Assembly: GCA_013399115.1 (NCBI GenBank)
Contig: VXAA01000908.1
Span: 401,988 to 465,987 of the forward strand
DNA length: 64,000 bases
Source of the DNA: Anseranas semipalmata
Lineage: Eukaryota > Chordata > Aves > Anseriformes > Anseranatidae
Direction of reading: 5' to 3'
The notes beneath the pieces are model-generated. The model was not told where the DNA came from and searched no databases. It saw nothing but the letters and a program-made list of their open reading frames with translations. The position numbers and the translations under genes were made by a program. Below, piece after piece: positions 39,200-53,683 of the stretch; position 1 is the stretch's first letter; every line of letters begins with the position of its first letter.

Positions 39200-39879
39200 C
39201 TCTTCCTTCCTTTGTAAGGAAGGAGGAGGCAGCAGTGGGGGGCTAGTGCTATGCATGGGGTAGCGCGTCAGCAAGGTGGGGAGCTGAGAGTGGGCTCCTG
39301 CCAGAGTGCTGCGCCCCAAGGTGGTCACAGGTGCCCAGATGCAAGGATGCAACCCAGAGGGAAAGCTGTAAACCCTGCTGCCCCGAGCTCATGGTGGACC
39401 ACCACCCCGGCAACCTCCACTGGTCATTCGGGGCTTCCCTGCAAACCCCACATATCCATTGCTCTCACATCTGCTCCAAAACTCTTTCCTACAGGAGAAA
39501 TCTTCCCACCTCAGTCCTCCTGGAAGGTGGAAGATTAGTTATGGGAACTAATATAGACTTTCTCAGTGAGTCATCACAAGCGTCTTTGTGCCTCCCCCTT
39601 GCTGCAGAGCCCCTCTTCTGCCCCCTCCCAGGCTCCCACGCCTTCCAGCTCCAAAATCCCGTCTTCTCTTCCAGCCACAGCTCCTGGCATGGATTTCCAA
39701 TGCTCATCTGCCAGCTGTACTTGCAAAAATCTCATTCAGAAAAGAGTCCAGTAGCTTCAAAAAGAGGACAAGGCTGGGAAAGAGGGATCTGTTGTAGCCT
39801 TTCTCAGGCCCTTTCTTTAACTATGGTTAATGTTGGGGTGAAAGAGGTGTCACTCTGCAGACTAATATTGCTGCTGTAG
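39200..39879 (+). other. G+C-rich patch with a 182-codon open frame; no identified product
   Basis: The region 39.2-39.9 kb is markedly richer in G+C than its surroundings, with about six CpG between 39264 and 39431. A frame from 39331 to 39879 is open for 182 codons, rich in Ser, Pro, Leu, Cys and His, with no domain I recognise. Long frames are expected where stops are rare, so coding status is doubtful. It could instead be a regulatory element or the exon of a non-coding RNA. Confidence 0.25.
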
Positions 39880-42800
39880 AAGAAGGTGTTTCAGGGATGA
39901 TATAGGTGGGAGACAGCTGGAGCCTGCAAAAGCTAGGGGAAAAAGGTGCTGGAGAAAGGAGGATCCATTTCTGCATATGGTGACCTCTTGACTGTGTGTT
40001 ATTGCAGGATCTTTTAACATTTAGTTGTCACAATGGATCCACGTGCTTAGAGCATGTTAGGAAACCAGTGGTATCTTAGCTTACATTTCACCTCTCTTTT
40101 TTGCTTTCCTACTGCTGGCACAAAGTGCAAGCTGGATTTAAACTGGAGCTGTTGTTTTCTCCTGGAGACCTGTGCAACTCTCCTTGAATAGAGAGCACTA
40201 GGAATTTGTTGTGCCTTCTTGTAATAGCAGATGGGTCAAGATTAGAAAAAGTGTAACCATGTACCAGGTGCCAAGGTTTGACAACACGGGACAAAAATCA
40301 AAACTTTCCTCTCTACTGTGCAAGAGTTGAGTTTTCTCTTGATTGTCATGGGAAATGCAAAGCCAGGAAGTTTATCTGTCAATAAACTGATTTGGGGCTT
40401 GATTTCTTCACCCTTGCAATTGAGTGCCTCATTTGAATGGTCCTATTCATGAAACCAACAGTACTGCTTGCAGAGGAGGCTGCTGCTCTGTGAAGTAGAG
40501 GTGGCAGAATCATTCCTTTTGAGGTTTCTTGAATTATTGCTTTGTTTTTAGAGAAGCGCAGCAACCTTCATTCATTCCCATCTGCTATTTTCTTTGTGGG
40601 GTTTGTTTATGAAAAGTGAAACGAAGGATGTGCTGTAAAAATCAGATTAACATGGATATGCAAATGAGGGCCTCTGGAATTTGATAATTTACTTTGTGAG
40701 TGTGATTGCATGGTCACCAGCTGTTAGAGTGAATTCTGGCTCAGAAAAGGCAAAGGATAATGTCACCACTAGATTAAATAAGAAAAGGCAAATAAAAACA
40801 TCAATAACTCTCCAACAAAATATTTAGCTTTCTGTGATCCTTATGAATTCATTTGTGTAGTACTGTCTTTCATTCTTTTCTGGCTGAAGAAATGGTATCA
40901 TTATATTAAAAAAAAAAAAGACAGAAATAATATAGCCATTAAATAAAATTTACATAGAATGTCTTCATATATAACAGTTTTTACCTGGGAATATCAAAGC
41001 TACTTTCTTAAAACAACATGGTTGTAGATTACTTCATTTATTCCTAAATACAGCTAAGTAAGCTTTCAATTTAAAGATTTGTCTAAGTTAATAGCATTTC
41101 TCTTAAATATAGCATTTTAACATTAGCATAAATGAACAGAAGGAGATATCAAGTGTAAAGAATGCTGTGCCCAATTGAAATTATAGGGTTGATTTTCAGA
41201 TAGGCAGACCGGAGCTGCTAAAATTGGAAAGATTTCTGCATACCTGAGTTAGCATCTTCCTTTTTACTTCTGTGTCACTTGCTACACTGACAGTAAAGTG
41301 GTTAACAATAGGTGATTTCTGCCTTCAGGATATGAGAGGTGGAAGAATGGCTGGAGAAATCTTCAGGCCTCCAAATCTATTCCTTAGAACACTGTACAAA
41401 AAGCATTTGCCTACATCTATTCTTTAAAACCCAAAGAGTTGGGTTTTGAAGAATACTTGTGGTACGATTTGATAAATGTAATAGTGATTAAAATGCCAGG
41501 AAGGAAAACTTTACTTCCCTAGGCACTTTGTGAATGACATTTTGATTGCATGTATTGCATTTTCCACATGTCTATGCCTTTCTGTAAGTTCCTGATGGTA
41601 TAATGCAATACAGACCTGGTCTATCTCAGTGGCATCTTCCCTAGCCAGCTTGCCCAAATAACACCACAAACACGTGGTTTGAGGCATCACATGTTTGCTG
41701 GAGATTTTTCCAGTACTTACGCAAGCTAGGAGGACACATGAGAAATGAGCTGATGTTTCTAACTGAATTTTTGTCTTGGCATTATTTACAGGTCCATATT
41801 AACAAAATGTTTATAGGCTTCCATATGTAAAGAAAAGTTTGTATAGTCTCAAAATACAGGGAATCACCAGAGGGAAGAGCAGAAATTTCAATTCATTGGT
41901 ACGACTTCCTTGTTGATTTCCTTTAATAAAGTTCAAAGCAGCTAAAAGACTGGGATGAACAAGTGATCTGCTGAACCTCTTCTCATGCATCTTAAAGGTC
42001 CAAGAATGCAAACCGCTTTCTAGCTCTTGCCCTAAGCCTCAGCTGCTTCCCCTGAAGGAACCTACAGTGAAGCTGTTGGAGCTTTGTGCCTGCAGCACTA
42101 GCAGCATCTGATGCAACACTGGCGGCATTAGGTGAATTCCCATGAGGGGTGCGTGAAGGTACAGGAACATCTGCAGGGTGAAGGGGGCTAAAAACCTCTT
42201 GGAGTTCTGCCTCATCCTCAGCAGTGGGGGAAATATAAGCAAGTCCAGCCTTCTTCCACAACTTTTTTTATGTGTCACACACTCACTATAAGCATTTGCA
42301 TAGGTTCTTCATTTAGGTAGATACCTCAGAGACTGGCTGTTCCCTACCTTCTCACAAGGTACTTGTCATCCCTTACCTTTTCCATCTTTTGTAATGAAAT
42401 TATATCTTGACTTATTGCTTCCTGTCCTGGTGACAGTGTTTTGGCAGTGGAGGGACAGTTGTGAAAAGGGCACCCAGATAACACGATAGTGAGCCTCATG
42501 TAAACACCTCAGGAGATTAGACGGGAATGCCACGTGTGACCATGTTGTCAGCTCTGCCTGAGCAGACACTCAGGGCGGTTCATCTGCACAAGGCTGGCGG
42601 ACACTGCTGGGAAGCTCCATCCTTTCCCAGTGGGTGAGTCCCACACTGTATGTAATCCAAGAGCCAGTATTTCTAGAATGTGAATAGAATTCATCTACTT
42701 GAGCTACATCTGTTTGGAGACAAATGGGGAAAACACGGTGAAACTGTCCTAGAGTAGAAGTGCTACAGACAACATGCAGCAGAGCTGATGTTAACTCTTC

Positions 42801-45800
42801 GCCTGGTAGTAGATATATACAGTTTTCACAAGCTTGTAACTTCAAAATAGCATGCTTCAGAAAAGAATGCATTAAGTGTAAGGAATAGGAAGATAACAGG
42901 GAAGGCTTATTATACTGGAGAGTGGCTGAACTCCTCCATAAGCTTCTGCAGGAAAAGAGGATGAGAACCAAAGATAGAGCCTGGTTTATGTTTCATTTAT
43001 ACCTGAAGCAATGGCAGATGTTCCAGTTTGGCATGGTCTGGTCATATTACAAGTGTTTGCATCCTTATTGGATGCAGTTTTCCAGGGAAGCTGCAGGAAT
43101 GATGTGGTTTGTTTTTTTTTTTTTTGTAATGAAACAGGCCTGTTTTCAGAATTTTAATGCATTTACTGTGATTACTGTAGGAAAGAGATTGGTGCAGCAC
43201 TAGCACACAAGCCCTGTTGGCAACTCAACCTCTACCCAGTTTGTCTGCCCAAGACTTAGTGACACATTACAATCCCAGGGCCTTGTGGCTGTATTTCAAG
43301 TTTCAAACCTTTTTAACTTTCCAGTTTGTGGAAAATGGTTTGATAACTGGCAGTACCTGCCTGGTATATTCTCAACTGGGATTTGGGGTTTGTTTTCAGA
43401 GAAGTCTACCTGAGGATTAAGCAACTGTGCCTGCATTTAGATACCTAGATTAATTAGCTTCATTCTCAATTGAAATCAGTTACACAATATGCTTGAAATC
43501 TGTACTACCATTGACAAAATTACCAGTCCATGGCAGAACTGAAAATATCCTATCTCATTTTTAAAACCCAATTGTCTGTTCAGAACTGGCCCACAGATCC
43601 ATCCCTCTTCTCTTTGTGTACCACAGTTCTTAGAATCCAGAGATCTAAAATCCAGAGGGTCTGGAAGACTTTTTATACTTCTTTGTATACAAAGTTAGAC
43701 TTGTTCCTTGTAGGCAATGGTCCAGACTTGATGAGCTCAATTGAGTGTTGTAGTAAGATTACTGGGATTTTTTTTTAATGCACTTTCAAAGTAAATCATT
43801 TTGAGGAATGCTTGGCTAAGAGACAGGCTGTGGGACACAAGACGTGCAAGGAAGGATATGTGGTGATGGGAACTGCAGGGGGAATAGAGGAAATAAAATG
43901 CTCAGGCTCAAGATAACTGACGCTGACCTGGAGGACACTGAGTTGAGATGTTCAGTTTCAAGCTCTTGTTCTGCCTTTCACAGCGCATGTAAGCACCAGG
44001 CTACTCTGATTTAAGGTTCTGTTGCCAGAAAAAAAAAAGCTTCTGAGTCATCTCTGATTTCATTTCCACCTGTTATCTTCCAGGATTGTAAACTGGAGAC
44101 ACCAACAGTCTGTGAACTCCTGTGTGCTGTGGCTTTGTCCTGTGTACCTTTTTGTTCTTGCTTAGAGTCAGTATGCAAGGGGTTATTCTTTTCAAATTTT
44201 TAATTTTGACTATATAATATCTATTATATTAAACATAGTGTAATATCTTCCCAGTGTTACAGAATACATTTTTCCCCTTTTTGTCTCATCATCATGAAAC
44301 AGATTAGAAGATTTTTAGCATTGCTGAATTGTATCTCCTATGACTGAAAAGTGACACAGAACTGAAAGCATCTCAAAATTTGAGGAAAAGATTGCTTCAA
44401 GAAGTGTATCAAATCCATGATGATTACTGGGTACAATACATTTGCAGGAAATCTACTTTTTGATAAAGAGAAATTGAATCTTACCAATGTGTCAGTTATA
44501 AGCTCATTGGTAAAGTAACAAAGACAATCTGTGCTTTGCTTTATACTCCTGTGAAGTACAGTTTGGCTTACTTGACAGATAAGGAAACTGAGGAAAAATT
44601 ATAAAATTCATTGAAATGAATGTGGTGTTATTTTACTACCACTTGTGAAATTGTCCATCTGCACTTGTTTCCTCAAAGATGCTCTTATGACTAAAAAAGG
44701 CCATATGGGGAGTTGATGTCAGGGCTGGTATTAAAGTACAAGATGAAGACTGAACAGTTTTTTGGTGGGTCAATAACTTGCCCTTAGATGCAGACTTTGT
44801 CAGTTGTAAGCTATTTGCAAATCTGATTTAGATTTTGCTAACAGTTCAAAAATTGTTTGGACAAATATGTGTGAGGAAAAAACAAGAAAGAAGCCAACAT
44901 TTTATAAATGTCAATATCATCTAATTCTAACCCATTTTCTTACCCAACTCTTCCATTTCGCTCCCCTAATTTTCTTCTATGTGATCAGATTTGCCAAACC
45001 AGCCAGGCACATGTAACAATCTGCAGCAAGATGAAGGAGAATGAGTCTTCATGCTGGTGACTGGGGCACGTCCCTGGGGCAGAGCCACCCGGCTTTCAGG
45101 CCCTGCTCTGAGGATTATTCAATTATTTCTCACAAGTAGAATAAGCGTGATGGGAGAGACCGAAGGGAAAGGTATTGCAAATGGCTGTTGAAGGCATGAG
45201 TGCTCTCTCAAGGTGCTAAGTTTTATTTTTTTTGAAAACGGGTCTTCCGCATCACATGAAAAAAGCAGTCTGCCCTGCCCCCTCAGCAGCAAGGTTTAAA
45301 GGCAGAGAAAGACAGCATAGTAAATAGCAACCTTTCATTTCTTGTTTTGCAGTCTGCACATTCATTTAAATTATGAATTCCCCCAATTTGCTTTCCAAGT
45401 GAGCAAAACTTTAACAATCTTAGACAAGTGATCTTGATCTAAAAAAAAAAGGGGGCACCAAAATGACAAGACCATCTGCTTCATCTACTAATAGTGCTTT
45501 CTTCTTGAAAGACACCTTCTTTCTCTGAGTCCTTGTTTTCATTTCTTCCTAGCAGTAGATGCAAACTGTTTTATATGCTTTTGAAAAATACAGGTGTCAC
45601 CCATGATTTTTTCTCTTAATATTATTGCACTTAGAGGATAGATGACTCTCATTTTTTTTTTCCAAATTTTAACACTCCAGCATAGGAAAAGAATCAAATA
45701 CAACTACTCCAGATTCAAACTGAAACTCAGAAAGAAACCAAATCCCCTACATGACTGTAGAGGTCTTTTTGCCGGCCCTGGTTTAGATGAGACAGAGGTA

Positions 45801-48800
45801 ACTTGCAGCAATATCTGATTACTGCAGGAAATACAGGTCATCTTATTTAATGATCTGGAGCTGGAGATGTATTGCAGCTTCCATCTGTCACTTGTGATTA
45901 GTGTAGAGCACTGAACTGGACTGGAAATGAAGTTAGAGTGATATGATCATGGTGAGGGTCAGTCTGGGGGGAAGGACATCTAGGTTAAGGGAGCTAACTG
46001 GAGCTGCTGCCACCCACCATCGTTGTTGTGAATGCAGCAGGACGGCTTTGACAGTGCTTCCTCGACAGGCTGGATTGCACTTCTCGAAGTGTGGCATTCA
46101 AATAGACTTTTACTCCAGCTCATGGAAACAAAATATGAGAGAAAATGGGTGCAGTGCATCACATGCTACACTTGGCATGGACCCTCTAGCCTCAGGGCAC
46201 TGGCAGACTGTTTTTGAGAGCTCAGTTTTATTTTATAAACAAGGCTGGTTAACTCAAGTTTGATGTATCATTCATGCTGTTCTTCTTTTTTTCCTCTTTT
46301 CTAAAACAGCCTATTTTATACTGTGAATTTACACTCCCACCTAGTTCTTTATTTGGAAGATTGGACTCCACATTTCCTTGGGAAATGGAAGTTAATTGTG
46401 GTCCAGGAATCCCGGAAGGAGCTGTGCTATTTTCTGAAGCTCTTACTACCCACTGAGCTCTGGATACTTAAAGATATTTAGGTTCTTATTTGCCCATTCA
46501 AACATCTAGTTCTTCTGCCTTCGTACACTGACAAGCTCAAGACCGCATTTCAGCAGCTATGCGTTAATCGAGGGAGCTGAAGAGTGGCAGGAGAGCACTA
46601 GAGGTCGTTCCAGGGACGTTGCCATACTGGAACATGAATCGGAAATTTGTGGCACTGTAATGAAAGCTTTCTGTACTAGTCATCATTGAAAGTCAGCATT
46701 TACTCACTGTGTCATATTAGGGTTAGATATATTTTCAGGATTTTTGGTGTTGTGTTTCTCATGTCTATCCAGAACTTGTACCATAAGGGCCTAATGCCAA
46801 GGGCCTATTTTTTTGCATGGTAACATTGCAATTTTTAGTAACAATTAAAAGAAGATACTGAACAGGTAGTGAAGGCATTTATTTAGCTGGATTCTTGAAG
46901 GTTTTTGTTTTTTTTTTTTGGCGACTGCTCTGTTTCTTCAGTCCTTGGAGATGTTGAGCAGGTATTAGCAGAAAGGCCCTTTCCTTGTTATGCCGAGTAT
47001 CAAAAGCACCAGAAAAGAAACAGGGAATTTTGAAAGCTGTAAAAATATTGTTGCCCTTAAATTCCATTCTATTTTAATGCTTTGTATTCCTCTTCCATTA
47101 CTTCTTCTGCTGACATAGAAAAATTAATTCTCATTTGTAAATCTTCAGTTTTTGTCATGGCCAGTCATCCTTCTTAAGGATGAGTCATGAGTATACCTAA
47201 TGTAACCGGGGTCAAAGACAAAGGCTAGAGGCAGAGCTGCTGAGAGACTCTCCGTAGACAAACACACATAGATATGAAGCACTTGACAGAGGTATTGAGA
47301 TACTAAATCTTTCTATACATGTTTTTGATACCTGTGATGGGCTGTACCAGAGGCCAAATCTTTACATGCACCGCTTTTTGCAATGAGTAAAGAAGTTGTA
47401 TCTCAATGTATCTCGTATAATGTAATTTTTATGCCCATGGGTTAAAAATAAATACCTCTAAAAATTTACAAAAGTGGAAAGAATAGCTATAGGCTCAGCG
47501 CTGAGTCTCTTAAACATGTTTGTTTCTGGTATCCTCTAAAATGCTTTGCTAAGAAAGCTTTGCTAGACATACAATATTTATCTATGTTGGATTTGTACCA
47601 AACTGCAACCCATTTTTTTAGGTGCATCCACTCTATTATGGTTTCCCATAACTTTTTGTCGCTTCTATAATAATGTATTTCATCATGTTCCATTCCCTGA
47701 ATACTAGCTGATGCACTATTCCGGCTAATCATTTTAGTAAATGGGAGGCTCTATTATTCTTTTAAAAATTAATTTTTTTTATAGTATTGATTCTTAAGTG
47801 TCTTTAAAGTGATTTTTAAGTGATTTTAAAGACTTTTATAGCATTGATTTTCTGAGTTCCCAGGAAAGAAAAAAAAAAAAACAAAAAAGGCTTAGAAATG
47901 TTTCTATGTAGATAGGGCTTAAATACAGTCACTTACCAAATAACAGGTCAAACTACAGTATCACAGTTGTAGTCACAGACCTGCTAGTATAATCAGCAGC
48001 CCTAGATCTAACTCTGTGTCAGACAGTCATAGATGCTTATGTGGTCAGATTGCATTTCAGTTACAAGCAGCCCTGGGAAAGGGTGAATAGTAATACAGTA
48101 CCAAGATACTCAAGCCCCATACATGTCTTGGTGTTGATTTATGGCTGTGCTGCTTACATCTGCAACATAAGCTAGGAGTCCTTGATTACTGCGACTCCCG
48201 CAAGACCTATTCCTCTGTTTGTATCTGTACTTGGTCACACTTTTAAAGTGTAATGAAAAAAGGAAAATCCCTGCAATCTAGATGAAGGATGTGTGTGTGT
48301 GTGTTTTTTTCTTTTTGGCTGTTTTTAACCTTTTCTGATTCACTACGTTGATTTGATTTTCCTTTATTGAATTCTGGGTTGTCACAAATCTACAGTGCTA
48401 CTGGGATCTGAATATTTGTGGGGGGATTCTTCCTTGGTGTGGGTGCTGTGCTGAGACAGGAGGCCTTGCCTTCACAGGAGGAGCTAGCCTGCTTCTGTGT
48501 GAGCTGTTCCATGGTGAAATTTTTCCTTCTGTGTTTCTTAAAGTGCTGTTTGTGTTACATTGCCTTTTGGCCTTTTTCACCTTTGCACCTGGTGGTCTTC
48601 AGTCACACCAGGAGCTCTGTTAAGTTCATCACAAGGGGCTTTTCTCCTGTAAGCTCCTTGAAGGCAGTGCTTACAGTAGCTTGGCAGAGCACACAGGACT
48701 ATCTGAGCAAGCAACCTGATGATGGCAAGAGCTCTGTACTGGGCTACTGTGTCCCCACTTTGTTAACAGATTGTTTAACATTAATAACAGCAGAAAGTTA

Positions 48801-50058
48801 AAAAAGCTATGCAAGATGAGAAAGACAGCTGCAGTCCCTCAGGTGCTACAGACACCTGCAGAAATACCATCTTCCCTTGTGCTTCTTCCATCCTGGGGAA
48901 TAATTGTCAAGGCAGCTGGACTCAAGTCCTTCTGACTGCTGTCTGCCTACTCATGGTGTAACTAGGTAGAGCACTGAGGAGACGAGTCAACTGCTATAAG
49001 GAAATCTGACAGAGCAATGCTAGGAGCGGGAGATGAAAAAGCTGTTAATAAACTGCTAGACTTTCTGAGCTATGACACTGATGTAGCACAAGAGACAAAA
49101 GAAAATGTGTTACTGAATTTATGGTGTGAGATTTGGGCTGTGTTTTTAAAGGTGCATTAGTTTGCACTGATTGACAACTGAATTCCTTTTTGAAATGCAT
49201 ATGGCAGGAAAATGAAGGCAAAATGAGTGGCAATCAGCATTTCTATTGTGAATATGAACCTAGTTAATAAAAATTGTTGCGTGCCTCAAGGCACTAGATG
49301 GGACTGGAGAAGCCTTTCCAAATCCATTTTACAAATGGGCATACTGCCCTACTCAAGTGGATGAGAGTTCTCCAGTTCATAATCTAGTGACCCCTTTGCT
49401 GGTCCATCCCTGATATATATTAGTCTTGGAGATACAGCATTGCACATCTCTTGATTAACTACAACCCATGGAATCATCAAATCCTCCCGATCTTTGAGGA
49501 AAAAAGGGAAAAACTTCAGGAAAACAAATTGACTTCAGTTTGTAGAGTGCTTGGTGCATGATACGTTGTGTTTCCTTTGCTGCTCTGCAGCAAACAGTCA
49601 TCTTTCAGCACTCAGTTTTCTTATTTCCTGCTTTTACCAGGACCAGTAACGTGGATTACAGTCCCCCCTACCCTATCCCCTCAAAATCTGGGAAGGAATA
49701 AAAAGCTATTCCCCTGAAATTCAAATAAAGCAGGTTCTGTCATGCAATACACATCAAAGACAGTGAATTTTGCCTCCTGTAGAAATCAAGGGAGAAAGTG
49801 TTCATCCACCTCTTTCTTTGGACTTCTGAGCTCAGCTGCAGAGTATGACTTGATCCATGTCAAAAAAACTGTCAGGTTTTTAGCTGAGTGAAAAGGTGCA
49901 TGCCATTGGTATTAAGAGGAAATGTTGCCAGCCTCAAGCATGTTTTGCTGAAGTGCTTGGAAGGTGAGGTGAAGGGGGTGGGTACTGCCTATGGGCAGGC
50001 ATAGTTGTATTGGAGGAAAGTAGCTCTGCTCTCTTCTCTGTATCAGCAAGCCACATAC

Positions 50059-50082
50059 AAAAAAAAAAAAAAAAAAAAAAAA
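50059..50082. repeat. Poly-A tract (24 A)
   Basis: A pure A run preceded by CCACATAC and followed by GAAATATT. The upstream sequence is not a recognisable retrocopy. Confidence 0.9.
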
Positions 50083-52290
50083 GAAATATTTTACCATGTA
50101 GGACCATGTTATCCTGAAGTCTCTAACTTTATTCTGTATTTGCATAGTGGATAACAGCATGCTGGGCTATCAGTTACATTCCTAGATGCTATGTTAAAAC
50201 TAATAGTAATAAAAATAAGTGTTACTGTCAGGGCTGGGTACGTCAAATTTTCATTCTAAGTGCATAGTCCATTCTTTTTAAGATTTGTCATCAGTTCAAG
50301 CAGTGGAAGCAAACTGTTCTAGAAAGTTGTTTCTGAAATCTGGAAACAGTTAATGGAAAGCTGCACAGTATTTTTTTTTTTTTTGTAATTGTCACTGTTC
50401 TTCATTAGTATCTACATGCCCCAGAGAAACATGAGCCCAGGTTCTGTAAGGATATACATCAAAGTCAGTTACATTTTAACACATTTCATTTTACAGGCTT
50501 GTTTAAGTGACCAAGGCTTGTTCATCAATTATGGGAATGTATTTTTTCTGCTTTACATTATTCTAAGCAGCTCTCTAATTTTGCTTCATTTAAGCTTTTT
50601 AGAACTCATCCGATTCCGATCATAGTGTCAGGAGAAATTAGGTGTATTTTTATTCTGACAGATAATTTTGCTTGAATTTTTGCATTTTCTGCTGAGAAAC
50701 AGGATGCATTTTAATAGAATTCTCTATGAAAATGAGTCAAAAGTCATATTCAAGATTCACAGAACTTGTGCTCTCAACTTCTGAAATCCCATTTGCCTTC
50801 TGAAGTAAAGCTGGTGTTGACTATTTTTTTGTTCTTAGTGTTCTCACAGCTTTACTTTCATTCTTTAATACAAAAATAATGTTACGATAGTATATCAATT
50901 GACAGAATGATGCACCAAAACCAAGAAGAGGCCCTGCACCCTACTTTTAGCAAGGAACTGAACACTAAAAATATTAATCCAGCTTTGTGAACTTGGGCCA
51001 TTTTTTTCTGAAGCCTCTAGCATTCTACAAGGTGACAGTGGAGCCCTTCTCACAGAAAAGCCATTTTGTGTATTATTCTAGTCATTAAGGAAACTCACCA
51101 GTGAGTAATTCATCATTTTAATGGAAAACCTCTTAACTTTTTTTTTTTTTTGCAAGGATCCTTTTCTGTTAGTTGTCACTTCAAATTTGGCAAATTGTAA
51201 GCATTGTGAAAATAGCTATTGTAGTTAGCTGAAACCCTGGACTTGCTGTTAGCTGAGTTAAAGTACTTAGCTTTTATTCTGCTTCTCCTGGATTTCATTC
51301 CTTTCTTGTTGTAAGAAAATTCCAAATTTTCATGTCTATAACACTTTCTTTTGTCTTTTCACTGTAAAATAAAAACATCCAGCATAGTTTCTCTGTCTGT
51401 TTTGTGAAAACATCTGATAGCCCTGATATTTCACATATAAAATTAATACCTTATACTTTCATCTGTATGCTTGCACGCGGAACTACACTCCCAGTTCAAT
51501 ATTGGAATGAAAAGGTAAGAGGGGAACAGGATGGTGAAGTATCCTTAAAACATCAGAGAAGAAGTCTTTGTTGTAAACACTTGCAAAGAGGGTGCAGAAA
51601 GCTCTTTTCTCTGACACTACTTAAGTTTGTCCAGATAATACCGAGCAAAAGGAGAGACATTTTGTGCATGTTCCCAGCTGGCTGATAAAAGCCCTTGGAA
51701 AACAATTTCGCTTTATAGATATAAATGCTCCAAAATTATGGATGAGCTAACTCCCTGGAAGCAAGTAGGACAAGTTATAGCAGTGCTGGATTTTGGGGCT
51801 CTGTGGAAGAGGACAGGCTTGTACAAGGTGGAGTCCAAACCAATCTCTTTAATGTAAAGCTGTTGGAAGGGGGGACTTTTGACTGCATGGGATTGTTTAT
51901 CAACTCTGACTCATTCCTGTCTAACTGGTTACTGTTAATAGTGTTACAGAGCTTGTACTGCTTTCCACTCTCAGCATGCTTCAGTAATAACAATTTAAGC
52001 CTTCTTCCCACCCTGTGAAGGACAGGAGAAGGTGGCTATTGACAAACCTTTGTCTAAAAGGAGAGTAGAAGAGCTGTGAGGGCCTGGAGACGAGGCATTG
52101 TATGCAGAGATATGGAATCTGTCTGCCTGTTGAGGCCAGTGCAGTCTTCTAACATGCTCCATAACAGAGCCAAGTATTTAGCAATAATTGTTTTCCAAGC
52201 TGAATTCTACTTTTTTTTTCTTTTTTTATAAAATAAATGGAGATTTTTATCTCCATAATAGGCACCATATTTCATTCTAGTTAATGAATG

Positions 52291-52335
52291 TGGACCAGAT
52301 TCTCAACTAACGGAAACTGGTGTAGTTGCATTTCT
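52291..52335. repeat. Possible trace of an ancient amniote repeat
   Basis: The segment GACCAGATTCTCAACT followed by AAACTGGTGTAGTTGCATT resembles one arm of the CCAGATTCTCAGCTGGTGTAAA palindromic repeat family of reptiles and birds. Only one arm is recognisable. Confidence 0.4.
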
Positions 52336-53016
52336 GTATGTGGACAGATTTTCAGTTTTATTTCCTCCAACAGACCTTCTAGTACACAATTGATTTCAAA
52401 TTTGCTTTAATTGAAGAAACTGGCTTTCAGCATTTAAAAATACATAAATGTGTAAGCCTGCAATTTTAATTCATGTTCAAGTTATAAGTATGCAGATTCA
52501 TACTTTTTATTTAAAAAATTAAAAATTGGACTCACGAGAGAATAAAATGACATATCAATTAATTCAAAAGTACTGCAATGGGAACAATGATCTCTAGTGA
52601 TTATCTGAGACAGACATCTTAGCCTCAAAGAACATCATCTGTCAGCAGGCAGATAAAGATGAAGTCAAGACTGTATAGAGGTCTAAAGGTACTTGTACTG
52701 TTGGAGTGTCTGTGTCTTAGCAAAATGAAAACATAAATCTGCAGCTAACCACACTCTTCGTGCTTGGCAAGACTCAAAGTGAAAGGTTTTAACCTAAGGG
52801 GTACTTTTTGCCCTTTTTTCTGCAACACTCCATTGATTTTTACTGAGCTCAGCACTTTGTAGGCCAGCAAACATTTATAAATCTACTCATGTCAAATCTT
52901 GCAATGTTTTTCTGAACAGGTTTTATTTCTTGCACTTCTAATATTGTTAGTTCCAGACTGTTTTAGCAGCAGACATTTACTCCTTTCTTTATTTTTGAAT
53001 CTGACAATAGCCAATC

Positions 53017-53050
53017 TTTTTTTTTCTTTCTTTCTTTTTTTTTTTTTTTT
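53017..53050. repeat. Poly-T / (TTTC)n tract
   Basis: Over 30 pyrimidines with three C interruptions, followed by CTGAAAAATTG. It would make a strong polypyrimidine tract, but the next AG (in CTGTGGAGGAGG) is not followed by recognisable coding sequence. Confidence 0.88.
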
Positions 53051-53683
53051 CTGAAAAATTGCCAACCAAACTCTTCTGTGGAGGAGGCGGATATTTGTTC
53101 AAGACTGGACAGTGGTATGGAATTGCATTACTGTGTTGAATATTGCAGTAAAGTATATTATTGTGGACAGGGTAAGTTAAAGAACAAAACTTTTCTATTT
53201 ATTTATTGTTCTACTGTACCTCTGCAAAGGGGTCTGTGTCCCCTCCTCCTGCAACGTAAATAGGAATTTTCCTGCTGAGTTTAATGGAAACAGGATCCTG
53301 CTCCATTTTTGTGCCATTTTGTCTATCACCTGAATTGCTGACAGTGTGTATGGTTTTGTTATACTAACATACAGCTCCACAGAGAAATTACATTTTTTTT
53401 GGTTTTTATTCCAAAATCCATCTTGCTTTCTCAACTGATTTCACTGAAATTAGGAACAGAACTGAGTTTGCATCTAGATGTGCCATGAGGGAGTGCATGA
53501 GTACACTTTATACAGTTGTCTTGGTGGGAGCAGCAATGGCTTTATGGGAACCCAAGGCTGTAAATTAAAGAGGTGAGGGAGAGAGGCTCCAATCAGAAAC
53601 AATATCAGCCTAGAAAAATGGTTTGAAGGAGCCTAGCACCTGCTTAAATGTAAAACTTATTTAAAAAAAAAAAAAAGTTCTAC

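Larger units (their letters stand above)
33007..53683. other. PDE1C large intron, fourth segment, mostly single-copy
   Basis: This 20.7 kb has no recognised exon, gene or CR1. I searched for the next PDE1C exon (an acceptor followed by LRSLVKQLERG-type coding) and for the alternative PDE1C first exon (MESPTKEIEEF) and saw neither. Noted inside: homopolymer tracts, a CpG-richer patch at 39.2-39.9 kb with a 182-codon frame, a 127-codon frame at 48418-48801, and short possible traces of ancient repeats at about 44575, 49325, 52291 and 53263. Confidence 0.5.

Noticed and set aside
42570..42971. 133-codon minus-strand frame
   Set aside because: No recognisable protein, no splice or promoter context, and within chance expectation.
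44565..44600. MIR/L2-like core (ACAGATAAGGAAACTGAGG)
   Set aside because: Only about 20 bases match and the flanks do not continue the consensus, so it is too short to annotate from memory.
49318..49345. MIR-like core (CCATTTTACAAATGGGCA)
   Set aside because: It is a short match with no convincing extension on either side.
50059..50082. Poly-A tract as the tail of a processed pseudogene
   Set aside because: No upstream coding similarity, no target duplication, and processed pseudogenes are rare in birds.
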